Shown here: positions 1 to 6,899 of the stretch, piece after piece
Layout: each line of letters starts with the position of its first letter
How positions within the stretch are numbered: the first letter of the stretch is position 1
Source: CAZNUM01 sp046861615
GTDB taxonomy: Bacteria; Fidelibacterota; Marinisomatia; Marinisomatales; TCS55
Direction of reading: 5' to 3'
DNA: 22,381 nt
Assembly: GCA_046861615.1 (NCBI GenBank)
Contig: JBHHUS010000031.1
Location: forward strand, 1 to 22,381
Notes under the pieces: model-generated
Database searches by the model: none
What the model saw: only the letters and a program-made list of their open reading frames with translations
What the model was told of the DNA's origin: nothing
Program-made: the position numbers and the translations under genes

Positions 1-317
1 AATTTCCGTACCCGGCGGGTACGGGGGAAATAAGTCCAGATATCATTAGCATCATTGAGCATCAGGAAAGCCTGACCCCTGACACTGGTTGGTTTAATAT
101 ATTTTATCAGCACGCTGCTTCCTGTATCAGCAGAAAACATTTCAAACTCCAGGGTCCTGGTTTTTCCGGAAGAGGTTTGAATCGTCTGGGTCATGGTGGC
201 CTTGCTGTACTCCTGATTCATGAGGGCGGTCATGCCATCGATGATTTCTTTAACAGTGGGTTGCTGAGCCGCCAGGGAGAGTGTTAAAAGTGCCAGTAGT
301 GCAAAAATTCTGCTCAT
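1..317 (-). CDS. LolA-like outer-membrane lipoprotein-sorting protein (partial, N-terminal ~105 aa)
   Basis: The reverse-strand frame opens with ATG at 317-315 and stays open to the left edge, so only the N-terminus is present. It starts with a Sec signal peptide (MSRIFALLALLTLSLAAQ). The mature part has the LolA-like half-barrel pattern: a short helix (VKEIIDGMTALM), strands (MTQTIQTSSGKTRTLEFEM), then VLIKYIKP, GQAFLML and the typical end NDIWTYFPRTRRVRK. This matches the COG2834 / LolA_like (PF17131) group of periplasmic lipid-binding proteins. The start codon overlaps the stop of the upstream TetR gene in an ATGA, with an AAAGGAA Shine-Dalgarno inside the end of that gene, so the two are probably translationally coupled. 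Relatives often stand next to RND/MMPL exporters under TetR control. An exporter further left is an inference. Confidence 0.8.
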   Translation of the reverse strand, partial: MSRIFALLALLTLSLAAQQPTVKEIIDGMTALMNQEYSKATMTQTIQTSSGKTRTLEFEMFSADTGSSVLIKYIKPTSVRGQAFLMLNDANDIWTYFPRTRRVRK

Positions 318-895
318 TGTTCTATTCCTTTAAAAAATGATTTTACCGCTTCTTTCCAAACCCGGTTGAAGGCCTCTGGATCGTTCATAATCAAATACTG
401 CCAGATTAGTCCATCCAAAAAAGCCAAAAGCAAGGTGGCAACGCCTTCGGTATCCATTTTTCTAAAATCACCACTGGCGATTCCGGCTTCTAAAATTGAA
501 ATTATTATTTGCTGGTATGAATCATACATGCTCCGGACAGCCATATTGGAAGAACCGTGCCAGAGGCCCCGGGCACTTTGGGCCCAGAGTTCCGTCACAA
601 TAAGCAGACTTTCTCCCATTTTCAGGAAAGCCTCCATACTCCTGTCAATAATACACTCCAATTTCTCCCGGGGAGGGAGGTCAATCTCCACCAGCTGGTT
701 GATATCCTGGAGCATACCTTGAATCACGAACTGTTCAATGGCGCTGAATAGATCATCTTTGCTGGCGAAATATTCATAGACCGTACCTTTGCCAATACCC
801 GCTTCCCGGGCAATATCGGCAATTTTACCTTTTTCCAGGCCTTTTCTGGCAAATACCTTAATGGCGGCGTGGATGATTTGTTGTTTCTTATCCAT
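314..895 (-). CDS. TetR/AcrR-family transcriptional repressor
   Basis: The product is 193 residues, the usual TetR length. The N-terminal helix-turn-helix is clear: helices around residues 3-19 (QQIIHAAIKVFARKG), then IADIAREAGIGKGTVYEYFASKDDLF at about 25-50, the family signature. The C-terminal two thirds is all-helical and variable, as expected for the ligand-binding and dimerisation domain; the ligand cannot be read from sequence. The gene has its own promoter, overlapped by a quasi-palindrome that probably serves as its operator, so autorepression is likely. It overlaps the downstream LolA-like gene by 4 bases, so it probably regulates an efflux or envelope operon continuing off the left edge. 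The DNA-binding function is well supported; the regulated pathway is inferred from position only. Confidence 0.93.
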   Translation of the reverse strand: MDKKQQIIHAAIKVFARKGLEKGKIADIAREAGIGKGTVYEYFASKDDLFSAIEQFVIQGMLQDINQLVEIDLPPREKLECIIDRSMEAFLKMGESLLIVTELWAQSARGLWHGSSNMAVRSMYDSYQQIIISILEAGIASGDFRKMDTEGVATLLLAFLDGLIWQYLIMNDPEAFNRVWKEAVKSFFKGIEQ

Positions 896-915
896 CCTAT
901 TTTGGGTCGTAAAAT

Positions 916-931
916 GACTGACTGGTCGGTC
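916..931. promoter_or_regulatory. probable TetR operator (quasi-palindrome)
   Basis: GACTGACTGGTCGGTC pairs with its own reverse complement at 12 of 16 positions and resembles the GACCGACC/GTC-type operators of AcrR-like TetR proteins. It lies directly between the -10 box and the start codon of the TetR gene, covering the expected transcription start, as expected for steric autorepression. Confidence 0.55.
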
Positions 932-934
932 GGA

Positions 935-963
935 ATTTAACTACGCTTCGATCAATAAGTCAA
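935..963 (-). promoter_or_regulatory. sigma70-like promoter of the TetR / LolA-like operon
   Basis: On the reverse strand a -35 box TTGACT (963-958, 5 of 6 consensus bases) is followed after exactly 17 bases by TTAAAT (940-935, 4 of 6). The predicted transcription start falls inside the palindrome at 916-931. It lies in the 86-base gap upstream of the TetR start codon. Confidence 0.55.
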
Positions 964-981
964 AAAATCGTGATTATTATT

Positions 982-1779
982 TTAGAATCCCCACTGAAAA
1001 TCCAACGCCGGCAACAAGTGCGCCTGAACGCCAAAGGGATATTCTCCTGCTGAGAGCTTATACCCGGCCAGTACACGGAAACGATCACTTTTAGTCCAAA
1101 TCAAAAGGCCCTTATGTTCAAGGATGTAAAATTCATGACCACCGGGCATTAGAAATAAATCATAATCCAACAGATAAGACCAACGTTCTGTTAATGACCC
1201 GGCCAGATCACTACCGAACCGAAACAGTAGTTTATTGTAAAATACAGACAGACGGGGAAATATTAACGGTAGGTCAATGGTTGTTCTCCGGTCCAATTTC
1301 CCCCCCAAAAACGCCAGATCCAGACTACCTTTAATTGTTAATAATTGACCATTCCTAAGTATTCGGGATGCCAGGATACCATTGTGTAATGCGATCATTT
1401 GAGGAATTTTAAATTCCGGTGAAATCAGCGCAAATTTATCCGGATCTCCAAGCTTCATTCCTAATGGGCTTTGCAATTTCCGCAACAGCAGGGTAGGGTA
1501 AACCAAACCATGCCGGGTAGCCAGATCCCAACCCTTATAGCTGTTCCAAGCTCTTTTTACTGAAATATTCGGCATAATCAAGGCAGAAAGTTTATAAGTT
1601 GAAATCTCCAGCGTCCCCGAATATCCGTACCGAAACGGTTGAAAAAATCCCATTTCTTTTTGACCCGGGGGTAACAAGTGTGCTGTCCCCTCTGACCATA
1701 GCATATTCCGGGCTTCAAGCCCCGTCTGCATTGTAAAAGTAACAATAATAATTACAACAACAGTTGATCTAAACCTCAT
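982..1779 (-). CDS. secreted protein of unknown function, possible outer-membrane beta-barrel
   Basis: A longer frame opens at 1884, but the better start is the ATG at 1779-1777, giving 265 residues. It is followed by a signal peptide (MRFRSTVVVIIIVTFTMQTGLEA) and overlaps the stop of the upstream gene as TAATG, a translational-coupling arrangement. The longer start would place charged, unstructured residues before the signal peptide and overlap the upstream gene by about 106 bases. The mature part is rich in alternating hydrophobic/aromatic strands (YKLSALIMPNISV, LLIWTKSDRFRVLAGYKLSAG) and ends in aromatic F (LDFQWGF), as in many proteins inserted by the BAM complex. I do not recognise a family. 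Coupling to the phosphatase-fold gene suggests they act together in the envelope. Confidence 0.7.
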   Translation of the reverse strand: MRFRSTVVVIIIVTFTMQTGLEARNMLWSEGTAHLLPPGQKEMGFFQPFRYGYSGTLEISTYKLSALIMPNISVKRAWNSYKGWDLATRHGLVYPTLLLRKLQSPLGMKLGDPDKFALISPEFKIPQMIALHNGILASRILRNGQLLTIKGSLDLAFLGGKLDRRTTIDLPLIFPRLSVFYNKLLFRFGSDLAGSLTERWSYLLDYDLFLMPGGHEFYILEHKGLLIWTKSDRFRVLAGYKLSAGEYPFGVQAHLLPALDFQWGF

Positions 1780-2882
1780 TATTCTGTCACCACCCATTTT
1801 GCACTGACCGGAACATGATCGGAAAGCAGTTTTACCTCCTGATGGGTAATTCTTGTTCCCGGGACCCAGGATAAATTGGTCCATAAATAATCCAGCTTTC
1901 GATCCAGCATTGGTCGCTGGCCGGGTGAATGAGTAAAATAGGTGGATTCATTTTCACCATTTGAAGAAAGTGATACAGCGGGGGTATAAGTATCATAGAG
2001 TGGTTGCAACCAGGTAATCTCGGTTTCAAAACTGCTGCCCTCCCGATGATATGGTGTTTTCCCCGTTTGGTGAAAAATCTCGCCCTCACAGCGATCCTCC
2101 AGACAAAAATCAGTTTTCCCGGCATTGGGAGGAAGTTCATTTAAGTCACCACCGGCAACAAAATTGCCACCCTGTATCACAATTTCATCCAGTATTTCTT
2201 TGAATCTCTCCATATGCTTCAGTTTAGTGTCATCAGTGGCAAAGGCAGTGGCATGAACATTAACAGCGAACAAGTTGCTAGTCCCCGGTAAACGAACTGA
2301 AGCTTTCAGAACATTGCGCCGTAAATAAAAATACTGTGTCAACTTATCCTGATCTCCCCTGAGAGGTAGCTGCAACCGCTCCGCATCTTCTAATTTCCAC
2401 TTGGAAAGAATAGCATTCCCCGTATTGATGCGGCCTAATCCGTCCGCCAGAATTACCTGCGATTCCCACATGGAAGCAAACGCACTATAATTAAAGCCGG
2501 TATGATTCAAAAGCCATTGTACCTGATTAATATAGGCGGTTCTTTTTGATTCCACATCCACTTCCTGCAAGAAAAGAATGTCTGGATCTTCTAATTCAAT
2601 TTTCTGAGCCAAAGCCTCCAGATTACTAATAACGCTGCTCTTTTTAAGAATCACCATATCACCGCAATCATCACCAAACCAAGGCAGACGGGCAGCGCCG
2701 AAACGTATATTCCAAGTCATGACTTTGATGGTGTCTTGTGCCGGATAATTCACAATATCATGAGCTTCATACAGAACTGCATCCTCAGTATCTGCGAATG
2801 TGTTAACAAGCGGATCACAGGCAAAGCCGGAAAACAAAACCACGACTACACAAATTGATCGAATTATAATTTTAGACAACAT
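1779..2882 (-). CDS. secreted endonuclease/exonuclease/phosphatase (EEP) family protein
   Basis: The 367-residue product has an N-terminal hydrophobic export signal (residues 1-21) ending near C22; the lipobox is poor (GFAC), so lipidation is uncertain. The EEP metal-dependent hydrolase motifs appear in order: TWNIRFG (N58), FLQEVD (E107, metal ligand), NVHATAF (H210), GGDLNELP (D246, N248), KLDYLW (D331) and the terminal SDHVPVS (D355, H356). All catalytic positions are present, so it should be an active phosphodiesterase or phosphatase. The family acts on DNA, sphingomyelin, inositol phosphates and others, and the substrate cannot be chosen from sequence. Export points to an extracytoplasmic nucleic acid or phospho-lipid substrate. 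Its stop overlaps the start of the barrel-like gene downstream. Confidence 0.88.
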   Translation of the reverse strand: MLSKIIIRSICVVVVLFSGFACDPLVNTFADTEDAVLYEAHDIVNYPAQDTIKVMTWNIRFGAARLPWFGDDCGDMVILKKSSVISNLEALAQKIELEDPDILFLQEVDVESKRTAYINQVQWLLNHTGFNYSAFASMWESQVILADGLGRINTGNAILSKWKLEDAERLQLPLRGDQDKLTQYFYLRRNVLKASVRLPGTSNLFAVNVHATAFATDDTKLKHMERFKEILDEIVIQGGNFVAGGDLNELPPNAGKTDFCLEDRCEGEIFHQTGKTPYHREGSSFETEITWLQPLYDTYTPAVSLSSNGENESTYFTHSPGQRPMLDRKLDYLWTNLSWVPGTRITHQEVKLLSDHVPVSAKWVVTE

Positions 2883-2953
2883 AAATTCATATTAAACAAG
2901 CTTTAAAAGAATATAAGGCCGTAATTCGAATATTACTAATTCCCGGGATACCA

Positions 2954-3976
2954 TTACAAACGGCGGATTCCGGTGGCAAACAGAATTATCTGCTCTCCAT
3001 TTTTTATCCAATTGTTTTTTAACAGGGTTTGGTATGCCAGCCATACGACACCCGCTTCCTCTGAAGCCGGAATTCCCGTAACCCGACGGAAATGTTTAGT
3101 TGCCGCTTTTATTTTTGTTTCCTTTACAGAAACCGCCAAACCATTACTGGCACGGAGTGTATCCAGTATCCATTTACCTCCCAGCGGTCCGGGAACATTT
3201 AATCCCAGAGCCATCGTAAAATTGTGTTCCCATTTTTCCGTCCGGCTTTTACCCTGCTCAAAAGCCTTGACAACGGGGGCGCAGCCATCTGATTGCGCTA
3301 CCACCATCCTGGGTAATTTCCCCGTAACCCATTCCAGCTCAATTAATTCCCGAAATGCTTTCCACATACCAATTAATCCCGTCCCGCCACCGGTGGGATA
3401 AACAATAACATCGGGAAACTTCCAATCCAACTGTTCTACAATTTCGTAACCAAGGGTCTTTTTACCTTCAATCCGAAATGGTTCCTTCAGGGTTGAAAGG
3501 TCAAACCAATCAATTGACTGCTCTTGTTTCATTTTATCCGCAGCTTCAGCAATATTCTGACCATGAATGTGTACAACAGCACCATAATGTTTTGTCATCT
3601 CAACATAGGAAGCTGGGATCGATTCAGGAAGAAATACATGACAACCGATCCCTGCGGTTTGAGCATAGGCAGCAGCAGCGACACCGGCATTTCCGGCAGA
3701 GGGCAGACAAACCGCCTTGATCCCCTGCTGTTCAGCCATCGTTATCGCCAAAGCCATTCCCCGGTCTTTGAAAGATCCGGTGGGGTTAACGGTCTCATCT
3801 TTTATCAATACTTTTTCTTCAGTGCCTTGAATCTTTGTCAGTGGTGTCCAGCCTTCACCCAGTGACACCCTCTGGTTTTCTACCACCGAAGGTAACACTG
3901 CCCAGTAGCGCCATAATGAAGCTTCATTGAGCGATATACTATCGTCCCGGTTTAATTTTCCCCAATGATACTGCAC
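2954..3976 (-). CDS. thrC: threonine synthase-like PLP-dependent enzyme (start unresolved, true N-terminus upstream)
   Basis: The 340 residues from the GTG at 3976 form a fold-type II PLP enzyme. Visible are LGEGWTPL, NPTGSFKDRGM (the K of SFKD binds PLP), the SAGNAGVAAAAYA loop that holds the substrate carboxylate, and the phosphate-binding PTGGGTGLIGMW. These match threonine synthase, which converts O-phosphohomoserine to threonine. Other family members (cysteate synthase, threonine dehydratase-like enzymes) cannot be excluded. The GTG has its GGAG directly abutting, a poor ribosome site, and the frame upstream of it encodes a zinc ribbon typical of ThrC N-termini, so GTG is probably not the biological start (see 3977-4099). 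No other threonine-pathway gene is nearby. The gene follows the DUF1028 gene closely and is probably cotranscribed with it. Confidence 0.88.
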   Translation of the reverse strand: MQYHWGKLNRDDSISLNEASLWRYWAVLPSVVENQRVSLGEGWTPLTKIQGTEEKVLIKDETVNPTGSFKDRGMALAITMAEQQGIKAVCLPSAGNAGVAAAAYAQTAGIGCHVFLPESIPASYVEMTKHYGAVVHIHGQNIAEAADKMKQEQSIDWFDLSTLKEPFRIEGKKTLGYEIVEQLDWKFPDVIVYPTGGGTGLIGMWKAFRELIELEWVTGKLPRMVVAQSDGCAPVVKAFEQGKSRTEKWEHNFTMALGLNVPGPLGGKWILDTLRASNGLAVSVKETKIKAATKHFRRVTGIPASEEAGVVWLAYQTLLKNNWIKNGEQIILFATGIRRL

Positions 3977-4099
3977 CTCCAGGGGCGTTCCACAGGAACA
4001 TATATTTACCGGACGTCCAGCAGGAACCGTTTCCTTGTTGCAGGATGTACAGAAAAAGCGGATTGATTTATTCCAAGCCGTTTTAGCTACCAGAACGGT
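3977..4099 (-). other. in-frame zinc-ribbon coding extension of the threonine synthase, without a standard start codon
   Basis: Reading upstream of 3976 in the same frame gives FFCTSCNKETVPAGRPVNI followed by CSCGTPLEV, a Cys4 zinc ribbon (C-x2-C-x13-C-x-C) as found at the N-terminus of many threonine synthases. The frame is closed by TAA at 4102-4100, and no ATG, GTG or TTG lies between that stop and the first cysteine (4051-4049). Candidate starts are CTG at 4093, ATC at 4063, or initiation at ATA 4103 (five bases after AAAAGGG at 4115-4109), which would need a frameshift. Possible causes are a non-standard start, a real frameshift mutation, or a sequencing error. Confidence 0.75.
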
Positions 4100-4116
4100 T
4101 TATATTTACCCTTTTG

Positions 4117-5094
4117 TTAATATTGTTGAGCCATGATTTTTTGCATTAAAACATCGTCATCCGGTAAAAGTCCCGCAGGAACCAGGCGCGGTGTTAGTGT
4201 GATTAAATCGGGATCAGCCACGAATACCTGCTTAAATATCGGTAGCGCTTCTTCAACTCGTCCAACGCTGGCTAACGTTACTGCCGACCAATAGGGCAAC
4301 TCTACATTTTCAGGGTAGTATTCTGCTGCCTGTTTATATTCCTCTAATGCCTTATCTATTGCCCCTATTTCGACAAAGTGATCTCCTTTATTAGCGTGAT
4401 CATAAGCCCGGTTTATCCTAATCAGGCGGCGCAGCTCCGGCAGGGGATCAGGATTGTCTTCAACCCGCAAATCCAAAACAATATCTTTCCAGGGGACTCC
4501 GGAAGGCTCTCCGGTTGCAACCACCATGGCCGCTGATTGACGTCCACGGATGTCCCCGCCCTCTCCTTCGGCAGCCTCCAGAGCAGCCATCATTCGGTCT
4601 GCCAAATCTCCGGTCGAATTTTCAAAGGCCTTTGCCATAGCAGCCGGCACAGTGCTGTTAGCCATCAGATTAGCCTGGACAGAGAACCCATCCCCAGTAA
4701 TATGATTGGCATACTGAATACATTTATTTCCCGTGTGGGCGGCTACATTACCGTTAATATCAACCATTGCCACCTGTCTGACAGATTCGCCTTCATCATC
4801 CACAATTAGCTTATTCAGCGCTTCTTCCGGTGTCATCCCCGATTCCATTAATTTTAATCCATCCGGGCCATAATCAACTTTCACAAATGATTGGGTAGCC
4901 ACAGCACCTACACCAGCTTTCACCCAGGGAACCAGAAAACCAACCGAAAACCAATGACTTTGAACAGCGACACCTAATTCTCCCGTTTCTTTATCCAGGG
5001 CAACAATTGAGTAAGTAGCGATGGGGCGATATTCAGAAACCTGGGTTTGCGCCACACCCAAACCTGCTAAAGCAATTAATAAAACTTTTCTCAT
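4117..5094 (-). CDS. secreted DUF1028 (Ntn-hydrolase-fold) protein with C-terminal TPR-like region
   Basis: The 325-residue product begins with a short signal peptide (residues 1-16, RKVLLIALAGLGVAQ). Residues 26-210 match DUF1028 (PF06267): ATYSIVALD, ELGVAVQSHWFSVG, GVGAVATQSF, GPDGLKLM, GMTPEEAL, VAMVDINGNVAAHTG and DIRGRQSAAMVV. The domain has an Ntn-hydrolase-like fold; its reaction is not established as far as I know. Residues about 235-295 look like two TPR helix pairs (GAIDKALEEYKQAAEYYPEN, GRVEEALPIFKQVFVADPD), suggesting a protein-binding tail. A strong Shine-Dalgarno (AAGGAGG, six bases before ATG) fixes the start. It lies just upstream of the threonine synthase. Confidence 0.88.
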   Translation of the reverse strand: MRKVLLIALAGLGVAQTQVSEYRPIATYSIVALDKETGELGVAVQSHWFSVGFLVPWVKAGVGAVATQSFVKVDYGPDGLKLMESGMTPEEALNKLIVDDEGESVRQVAMVDINGNVAAHTGNKCIQYANHITGDGFSVQANLMANSTVPAAMAKAFENSTGDLADRMMAALEAAEGEGGDIRGRQSAAMVVATGEPSGVPWKDIVLDLRVEDNPDPLPELRRLIRINRAYDHANKGDHFVEIGAIDKALEEYKQAAEYYPENVELPYWSAVTLASVGRVEEALPIFKQVFVADPDLITLTPRLVPAGLLPDDDVLMQKIMAQQY

Positions 5095-5409
5095 GTTTCA
5101 CCTCCTTGTTTCTAAAAGCCTGTACTTTATGCAACTACCTGGAATTTAACATGACAGTGTCCATAGCCCATGAAAAATACATACGGTCAAAACCTAAGAT
5201 TAATTCAGATGTTCAAACTGATAACAATTCAAACATTGACCGCTCCGACGGAATGTACACAAAATGAAACTGTTTGTGAATTCTCATGTCTATCATCCTT
5301 TACTTCGAAGCGGACGTTTATAAATACACAAGAATTAATTTAATGTGAATAAATGCCAATAATAAAATCGTGGATAGATTAGTAATGGGTAAAATACCGT
5401 TAGCTTAAT
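5095..5409. other. 315-base intergenic region with no recognisable gene
   Basis: The stretch is AT-rich with stops in all frames and no persuasive coding potential. It holds the ribosome-binding site of the DUF1028 gene at its left end and must contain that gene's promoter, but I see no convincing -35/-10 pair. A TTCAAAC heptamer occurs twice (around 5212 and 5228), too short to interpret. No stable hairpin-plus-T-run terminator for the asparaginase gene is evident. Confidence 0.6.
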
Positions 5410-5901
5410 CTAAATGGGCTCAAAATCGCCTGTCTTGGTATTTTTCCTAACGCTGTTAAAATTGAAGCAACGTCCATTCATCACGATATAGACGCCCGGT
5501 GAAACGGTCTGCACAAATGCCAGGGCGCTGCCCAGATTAAAAAGGCCATCGGAACTGCCGAACTTATAGGGAATCATGGCGCCGGTTAAGATTATGGTTT
5601 TGGGTAACCCTGCCTCTGCAAGGACACGGGCCGTTTTAACCATTGTATCTGTTCCATGCGTTATAATAATCCTGGTCTCTTTTGCCTTCTGACACTTATC
5701 CAGAATAAAACGGCGATCTTCAGACGTCATGTCCAGACTATCAATCATCATTAGGGTTGAAATATTAACCTTCAAACGCGAACGGCCCGATTCCAGCATT
5801 TCGCGCAAATGGGTCTTTTTAAAAAACAGTTTACCATGAATTTCATCGTATTCTTTATCAAACGTACCACCGGTAATAAATATTCTAATAGGCATCAGCA
5901 T
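5410..5901 (-). CDS. single-domain asparaginase-family protein
   Basis: The 163-residue product covers only the N-terminal domain of type I/II L-asparaginases (usual length about 330). Motifs are FITGGTFD (residues 8-15, nucleophile Thr in TGGT), IDSLDMTSEDR (53-63), ITHGTDTM (80-87; T85-D86 of the catalytic triad) and TGAMIP. The R-K-N near residue 152 probably supplies the triad lysine, just before the end. Stand-alone proteins of this size are a known asparaginase subgroup, so this is not obviously a truncation; asparagine hydrolysis is likely but unproven. Two starts are possible, ATG 5901 and ATG 5895. The first lies one base after the stop of a short upstream reading frame. Confidence 0.82.
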   Translation of the reverse strand: MLMPIRIFITGGTFDKEYDEIHGKLFFKKTHLREMLESGRSRLKVNISTLMMIDSLDMTSEDRRFILDKCQKAKETRIIITHGTDTMVKTARVLAEAGLPKTIILTGAMIPYKFGSSDGLFNLGSALAFVQTVSPGVYIVMNGRCFNFNSVRKNTKTGDFEPI

Positions 5902-5902
5902 C

Positions 5903-6034
5903 TCAAGTAAGATCTAACACTTTTTCCAGTAGTCGTCCCGATGCTTTATCCCCTTTCACTACAATCAGCCGCCCCATTAAAAGGGGATAAGCGGCCACTG
6001 CTTCAGTAGGTATACTCTGGCCTTCCAGTTTCAA
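5903..6034 (-). CDS. short unrecognised reading frame (about 43 aa from a TTG) before the asparaginase
   Basis: Between the nitroreductase stop (6037) and the asparaginase start, a frame with protein-like composition runs from a TTG at 6034, or further in from an ATT upstream, to TGA at 5905-5903. Its end reads GRLIVVKGDKASGRLLEKVL. No ATG opens it except an internal one leaving 24 residues, and no good ribosome site precedes the TTG. I do not recognise a family. It could be a small gene, the tail of a decayed gene, or a chance frame over an RNA structure, since an 11-bp inverted repeat lies inside it. The ending one base before the asparaginase ATG argues for translational coupling. Confidence 0.3.
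   Translation of the reverse strand: MKLEGQSIPTEAVAAYPLLMGRLIVVKGDKASGRLLEKVLDLT
5946..5990 (-). repeat. 11-bp perfect inverted repeat with 23-base loop
   Basis: TTATCCCCTTT at 5946-5956 is the exact reverse complement of AAAGGGGATAA at 5980-5990. One further GC pair can form across a bulge. In the reverse-strand transcript the CCCC of the first arm could instead pair with GGGG in the loop (a CCCC-7-GGGG hairpin), giving two mutually exclusive folds. There is no T-run after it, so it is not a standard terminator. It lies 45-90 bases upstream of the asparaginase start. Confidence 0.5.
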
Positions 6035-6036
6035 TT

Positions 6037-6690
6037 TTAAATAAATTTCACCATTTCCTTAAATGTTTTTCTCTCAAGAACCGGCACTTCAGCATTTTCA
6101 GCCGGATACCCCGTGGGAATGAGCAGGAACGCTTTTTCATTCTTTGGTCTATCCAGGATGTCTTCTAAAAACCCCATGGGACTGGGGGTATGGGTCAACG
6201 CCACCAGACCAGCGTAGTGTAAAGCGGCTAATAAAAAACCACAGGCAATACCCACAGATTCATTCACATAATAATTCTTGTGTTTATCGGTAGCCTCCAA
6301 TTCATAGATCTGTTTAAAAACAACAATCAGGCAGGGAGCGGTTTCCAGAAACGGTTTGCGCCAGTCGGTTTCAAACGGATTCAGGGCTTCCAGCCATTCT
6401 TTAGTGGCTCGGTGGGAATAAAATTCCTGCTCTTCCGCTTCAGCCGCCAGACGAATTTTACGCTTCATGGGCCGATCCCGTACCACAACAAATTTCCAGG
6501 GCTGCTTGTTTGCACCGGAAGGAGCACTAACGGCCACCCGAACCGCATTTTCAATAATTTCCGGCTTGACTGATTTTTCCGAAAATTCACGAACACTACG
6601 GCGTGTCTGCATTAACTTCAGGAAATCCCTGGCTCGCTCCAGCATTTCTACTTCCGGATAATTTGGAGGGCAAAACTGTTTTAAAGTCAT
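6037..6690 (-). CDS. nitroreductase-fold flavoprotein, iodotyrosine deiodinase (IYD)-like
   Basis: The 217-residue product is an FMN nitroreductase-superfamily enzyme: TRRSVREF (residues 29-36, FMN phosphate contact), APSGANKQPWKFVVVRD (56-72) and the C-terminal LLIPTGYPAENAEVP. Alignment from memory to human IYD is gap-free over the lid region, with shared TAP, FKQ, YY.NE, GIACG.LLAAL..AGLV and RP..EK segments. The three IYD residues that grip the zwitterion of halotyrosine (human E157, Y161, K182) correspond to E87, Y91 and K112. This makes reductive dehalogenation of halotyrosines, or a close relative of that reaction, the best guess; a general quinone or nitro reductase is the alternative. 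Its stop is 2 bases before the TTG of the short frame upstream of the asparaginase, so these may form one transcript. Confidence 0.88.
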   Translation of the reverse strand: MTLKQFCPPNYPEVEMLERARDFLKLMQTRRSVREFSEKSVKPEIIENAVRVAVSAPSGANKQPWKFVVVRDRPMKRKIRLAAEAEEQEFYSHRATKEWLEALNPFETDWRKPFLETAPCLIVVFKQIYELEATDKHKNYYVNESVGIACGFLLAALHYAGLVALTHTPSPMGFLEDILDRPKNEKAFLLIPTGYPAENAEVPVLERKTFKEMVKFI

Positions 6691-6899
6691 AATTCTCTAA
6701 CCCCTGTTTACCATTGATGAATAAATTTACATCACTTCACCGTTATGAACTGCAATGTTCCCAGCCAATAAGCACCTATTATGAACAAATGAAACCCGCC
6801 CGATGACTTAAATACATAATGGCAACCCATGCAGATATTCACACCCACTGATCTTAGATTCAAACCTTCTATACATTAGAAAAAATTCTTGGGTATTAA

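Noticed and set aside
6..24. Perfect 8-bp inverted repeat (CCGTACCC / GGGTACGG) with a 3-base loop, resembling a terminator stem.
   Set aside because: It lies inside the LolA-like coding frame (Arg-Thr-Arg-Arg-Val-Arg), where the codons explain it, and no T-run follows.
366..722. Plus-strand frames of 64-118 codons opposite the TetR gene.
   Set aside because: They are antisense shadows with no ribosome site and no recognisable motifs; the reverse-strand protein is a clear TetR.
1780..1884. Longer start (1884) for the barrel-like protein.
   Set aside because: It adds 35 hydrophilic residues before a clear signal peptide and overlaps the EEP gene; ATG 1779 in the TAATG overlap is better.
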